Positions 6,463-7,380 of a stretch of DNA of 7,380 nucleotides are shown here, piece after piece. How positions within the stretch are numbered: the first letter of the stretch is position 1; each line of letters starts with the position of its first letter. The DNA comes from an uncultured Chloroflexota bacterium (lineage in GTDB: Bacteria; Chloroflexota; Anaerolineae; Promineifilales; Promineifilaceae). Location of the stretch: the NCBI GenBank assembly GCA_937958365.1, contig CALFEW010000656.1:1-7380 (forward strand). The letters run 5' to 3'. The notes under the pieces were generated by a model that was not told the origin of the DNA, made no database searches, and was given only the letters and a program-made list of their open reading frames with translations. The translations under genes were made by a program, and so were the position numbers.

Positions 6463-7380
6463 ATGAAATACCTTGAAGAAATCAAGCTCATCCAGGGCGG
6501 TATGGGGGTGCATGTGTCCAACTGGCGGTTAGCCAGGGCGGTCGCCATGCAACGACCTGGGGTAACGGTGGGAACGGTTTCCGGTACGGCGCTTGATGTG
6601 GTCTACGTGCGGCTGCTGCAATTGGGCGATCCCGGCGGGCACGCCCGGCGCGCCTTACAAGCCCTTGATGACACATTTGGCGTCACGATTGGTCACAACA
6701 TTTGCGCCCGCTATTTCATTGAAGGCGGCAAAACGCCCGCTGCCCGCTTTCGCAGCGCCCCCATGCACATCGTCCACACCCACGATGAGCGGCACACCAT
6801 CCCCATGCCCAACGGTGTAAACGCCATGGTGCCGCTGAAACTAGACGACGACATCATCGAACTGCTCATCGCCACCGGCTTTGTGGAGGTCTGGCTCGCC
6901 AAAGAAGGCCATTCCGGCAAGATATTCATCAACTTTCTCAACAAGATCGAACTGCCGCTGATTTATGTGATGTATGGGGCCATGCTGGCCGGCGTAGATG
7001 GCGTGATTGTCGGCGCGGGCAACCCGGAAGGGCTGCCGGCGTTGTGCAAGCAGTTGGCGCAGCACGCCGCCGTTGCGCACGAGATTTCTGTACTCTACCG
7101 GGAAACCGGCGAAGAATTTGCGATTGCCTTTGACCCTAAGCAGGTAGCCGACGGCCGTTTTGCGATACGGCCGTTAACCCCACCCGCCTTTCTCGCCATC
7201 GTCTCCCTGGAAGACCTGGTCAAAGTGCTGGCCGAAAGCAAAAGCGCCCCGCCCGACGGCTTCATCATCGAACACCATTCGGCCGGCGGCCACAACGCCA
7301 ATCCGCTTGGCCCCATGGTCAAAGATACGCTGGGGCAGCCCATCTACGGCGCCCGCGACGAAGCCGACCTGGCGGCGATC
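6463..7380 (+). CDS. Nitronate monooxygenase-like FMN TIM-barrel protein, N-terminal part (3' end outside window)
   Basis: The frame is open from ATG 6463 to the window end, giving 306 residues with no stop. It resembles the 2-nitropropane dioxygenase / nitronate monooxygenase family, which binds FMN in a TIM barrel and oxidises nitronates; related PfaD-type proteins act as enoyl reductases. Residues 10-26 (IQGGMGVHVSNWRLARA) form the typical first strand and FMN loop. GTVSGTALD (37-45) and LGDPGGHARRAL (54-65) follow. Residues 133-186 hold a segment (FVEVWLAKEGHSG, then YGAMLAGVDGVIVGAG) seen in a longer subgroup. EHHSAGGHNANP (270-281) corresponds to the AGGH motif, with H277 as the probable catalytic base. 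The AGGH motif lies much later than in short bacterial enzymes (near residue 150), so this is an extended subfamily and the substrate is uncertain. A weak AAAGG precedes the ATG. Upstream the frame stays open to TAG 6349-6351 but has no better start. Confidence 0.85.
   Translation, partial: MKYLEEIKLIQGGMGVHVSNWRLARAVAMQRPGVTVGTVSGTALDVVYVRLLQLGDPGGHARRALQALDDTFGVTIGHNICARYFIEGGKTPAARFRSAPMHIVHTHDERHTIPMPNGVNAMVPLKLDDDIIELLIATGFVEVWLAKEGHSGKIFINFLNKIELPLIYVMYGAMLAGVDGVIVGAGNPEGLPALCKQLAQHAAVAHEISVLYRETGEEFAIAFDPKQVADGRFAIRPLTPPAFLAIVSLEDLVKVLAESKSAPPDGFIIEHHSAGGHNANPLGPMVKDTLGQPIYGARDEADLAAI

Larger units (their letters stand above)
556..7174. repeat. Dispersed palindrome ACGGCCGT, 25 copies across the window
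   Basis: Copies begin at 556, 713, 1218, 1260, 1797, 2517, 2704, 2764, 2802, 3053, 3576, 3784, 3903, 4246, 4380, 4396, 4613, 4858, 4961, 5477, 5726, 6098, 6144, 7151 and 7167. The octamer is its own reverse complement and contains the CGGCCG core. By hand estimate at 60% GC about 0.2 copies would be expected. Inside genes it is read as Thr-Ala-Val 11 times, Gly-Arg 8 times and Arg-Pro 5 times; the copy at 3576 is intergenic. It therefore follows no protein motif or single codon phase, which argues for selection or a mutational process acting on the DNA itself. Confidence 0.9.

Noticed and set aside
3714..7380. A biosynthetic cluster made of the oxidoreductase, ATP-grasp and nitronate monooxygenase-like genes
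   Set aside because: The genes are separated by spacers of 233 and 200 bp containing a dispersed repeat and a candidate promoter, and no carrier, transporter or core synthase is present. Simple adjacency is the better reading.
1..7380. CRISPR, tRNA, rRNA, insertion sequence or prophage content
   Set aside because: No regular repeat-spacer pattern, cloverleaf, ribosomal RNA motif, transposase or phage protein was recognised on either strand.

Overview
The window looks like chromosome from a moderately GC-rich, free-living bacterium. The most likely source is Chloroflexota (Anaerolineae / Ardenticatenales-like). This is inferred from the multi-GAF NarL-type sensor kinase, the general protein style and the dense scatter of the palindrome ACGGCCGT; no rRNA or other marker gene is present to prove it. 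All genes read on the + strand. I find no tRNA, rRNA, CRISPR array, transposase or phage gene.

Layout: (1) 1-565, the 3' part of a gene for a conserved protein of unknown function. (2) 618-3487, a tightly coupled two-component system: a 742-residue soluble kinase with three GAF-like segments, HisKA_3 and HATPase_c, followed with stop/start overlap by a NarL/LuxR-type response regulator. (3) 3488-3713, a 226-bp spacer with a weak hairpin and a perfect 14-bp palindrome. (4) 3714-5141, a berberine-bridge-enzyme-like FAD oxidoreductase with a canonical FAD-attachment His and no cysteine at all. (5) 5142-5374, a 233-bp spacer with two mutually exclusive hairpins and an imperfect inverted-repeat element of the 'atccgtgtctatccg' type. 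(6) 5375-6262, a single-domain ATP-grasp ligase-like protein (RimK/DcsG-like). (7) 6263-6462, a 200-bp spacer with clustered small repeats and a plausible extended -10 promoter. (8) 6463-7380, the first 306 codons of a nitronate monooxygenase-like FMN TIM-barrel protein that runs off the window.

The kinase and regulator clearly work together. They form a cytoplasmic sensing pair whose signal and targets cannot be read from sequence. The three downstream enzymes each sit behind their own spacer and are probably separate transcription units; nothing shows that they form one pathway.

The most striking signal is not a gene. The 8-bp palindrome ACGGCCGT occurs 25 times in 7.4 kb, against a rough expectation of about 0.2 at an assumed 60% GC. 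It is spread over every gene in all three codon phases (Thr-Ala-Val, Gly-Arg and Arg-Pro readings) and once between genes. That points to a DNA-level constraint, comparable to HIP1 in cyanobacteria. Two of its copies form spaced pairs with identical 16-bp periodicity in unrelated genes.
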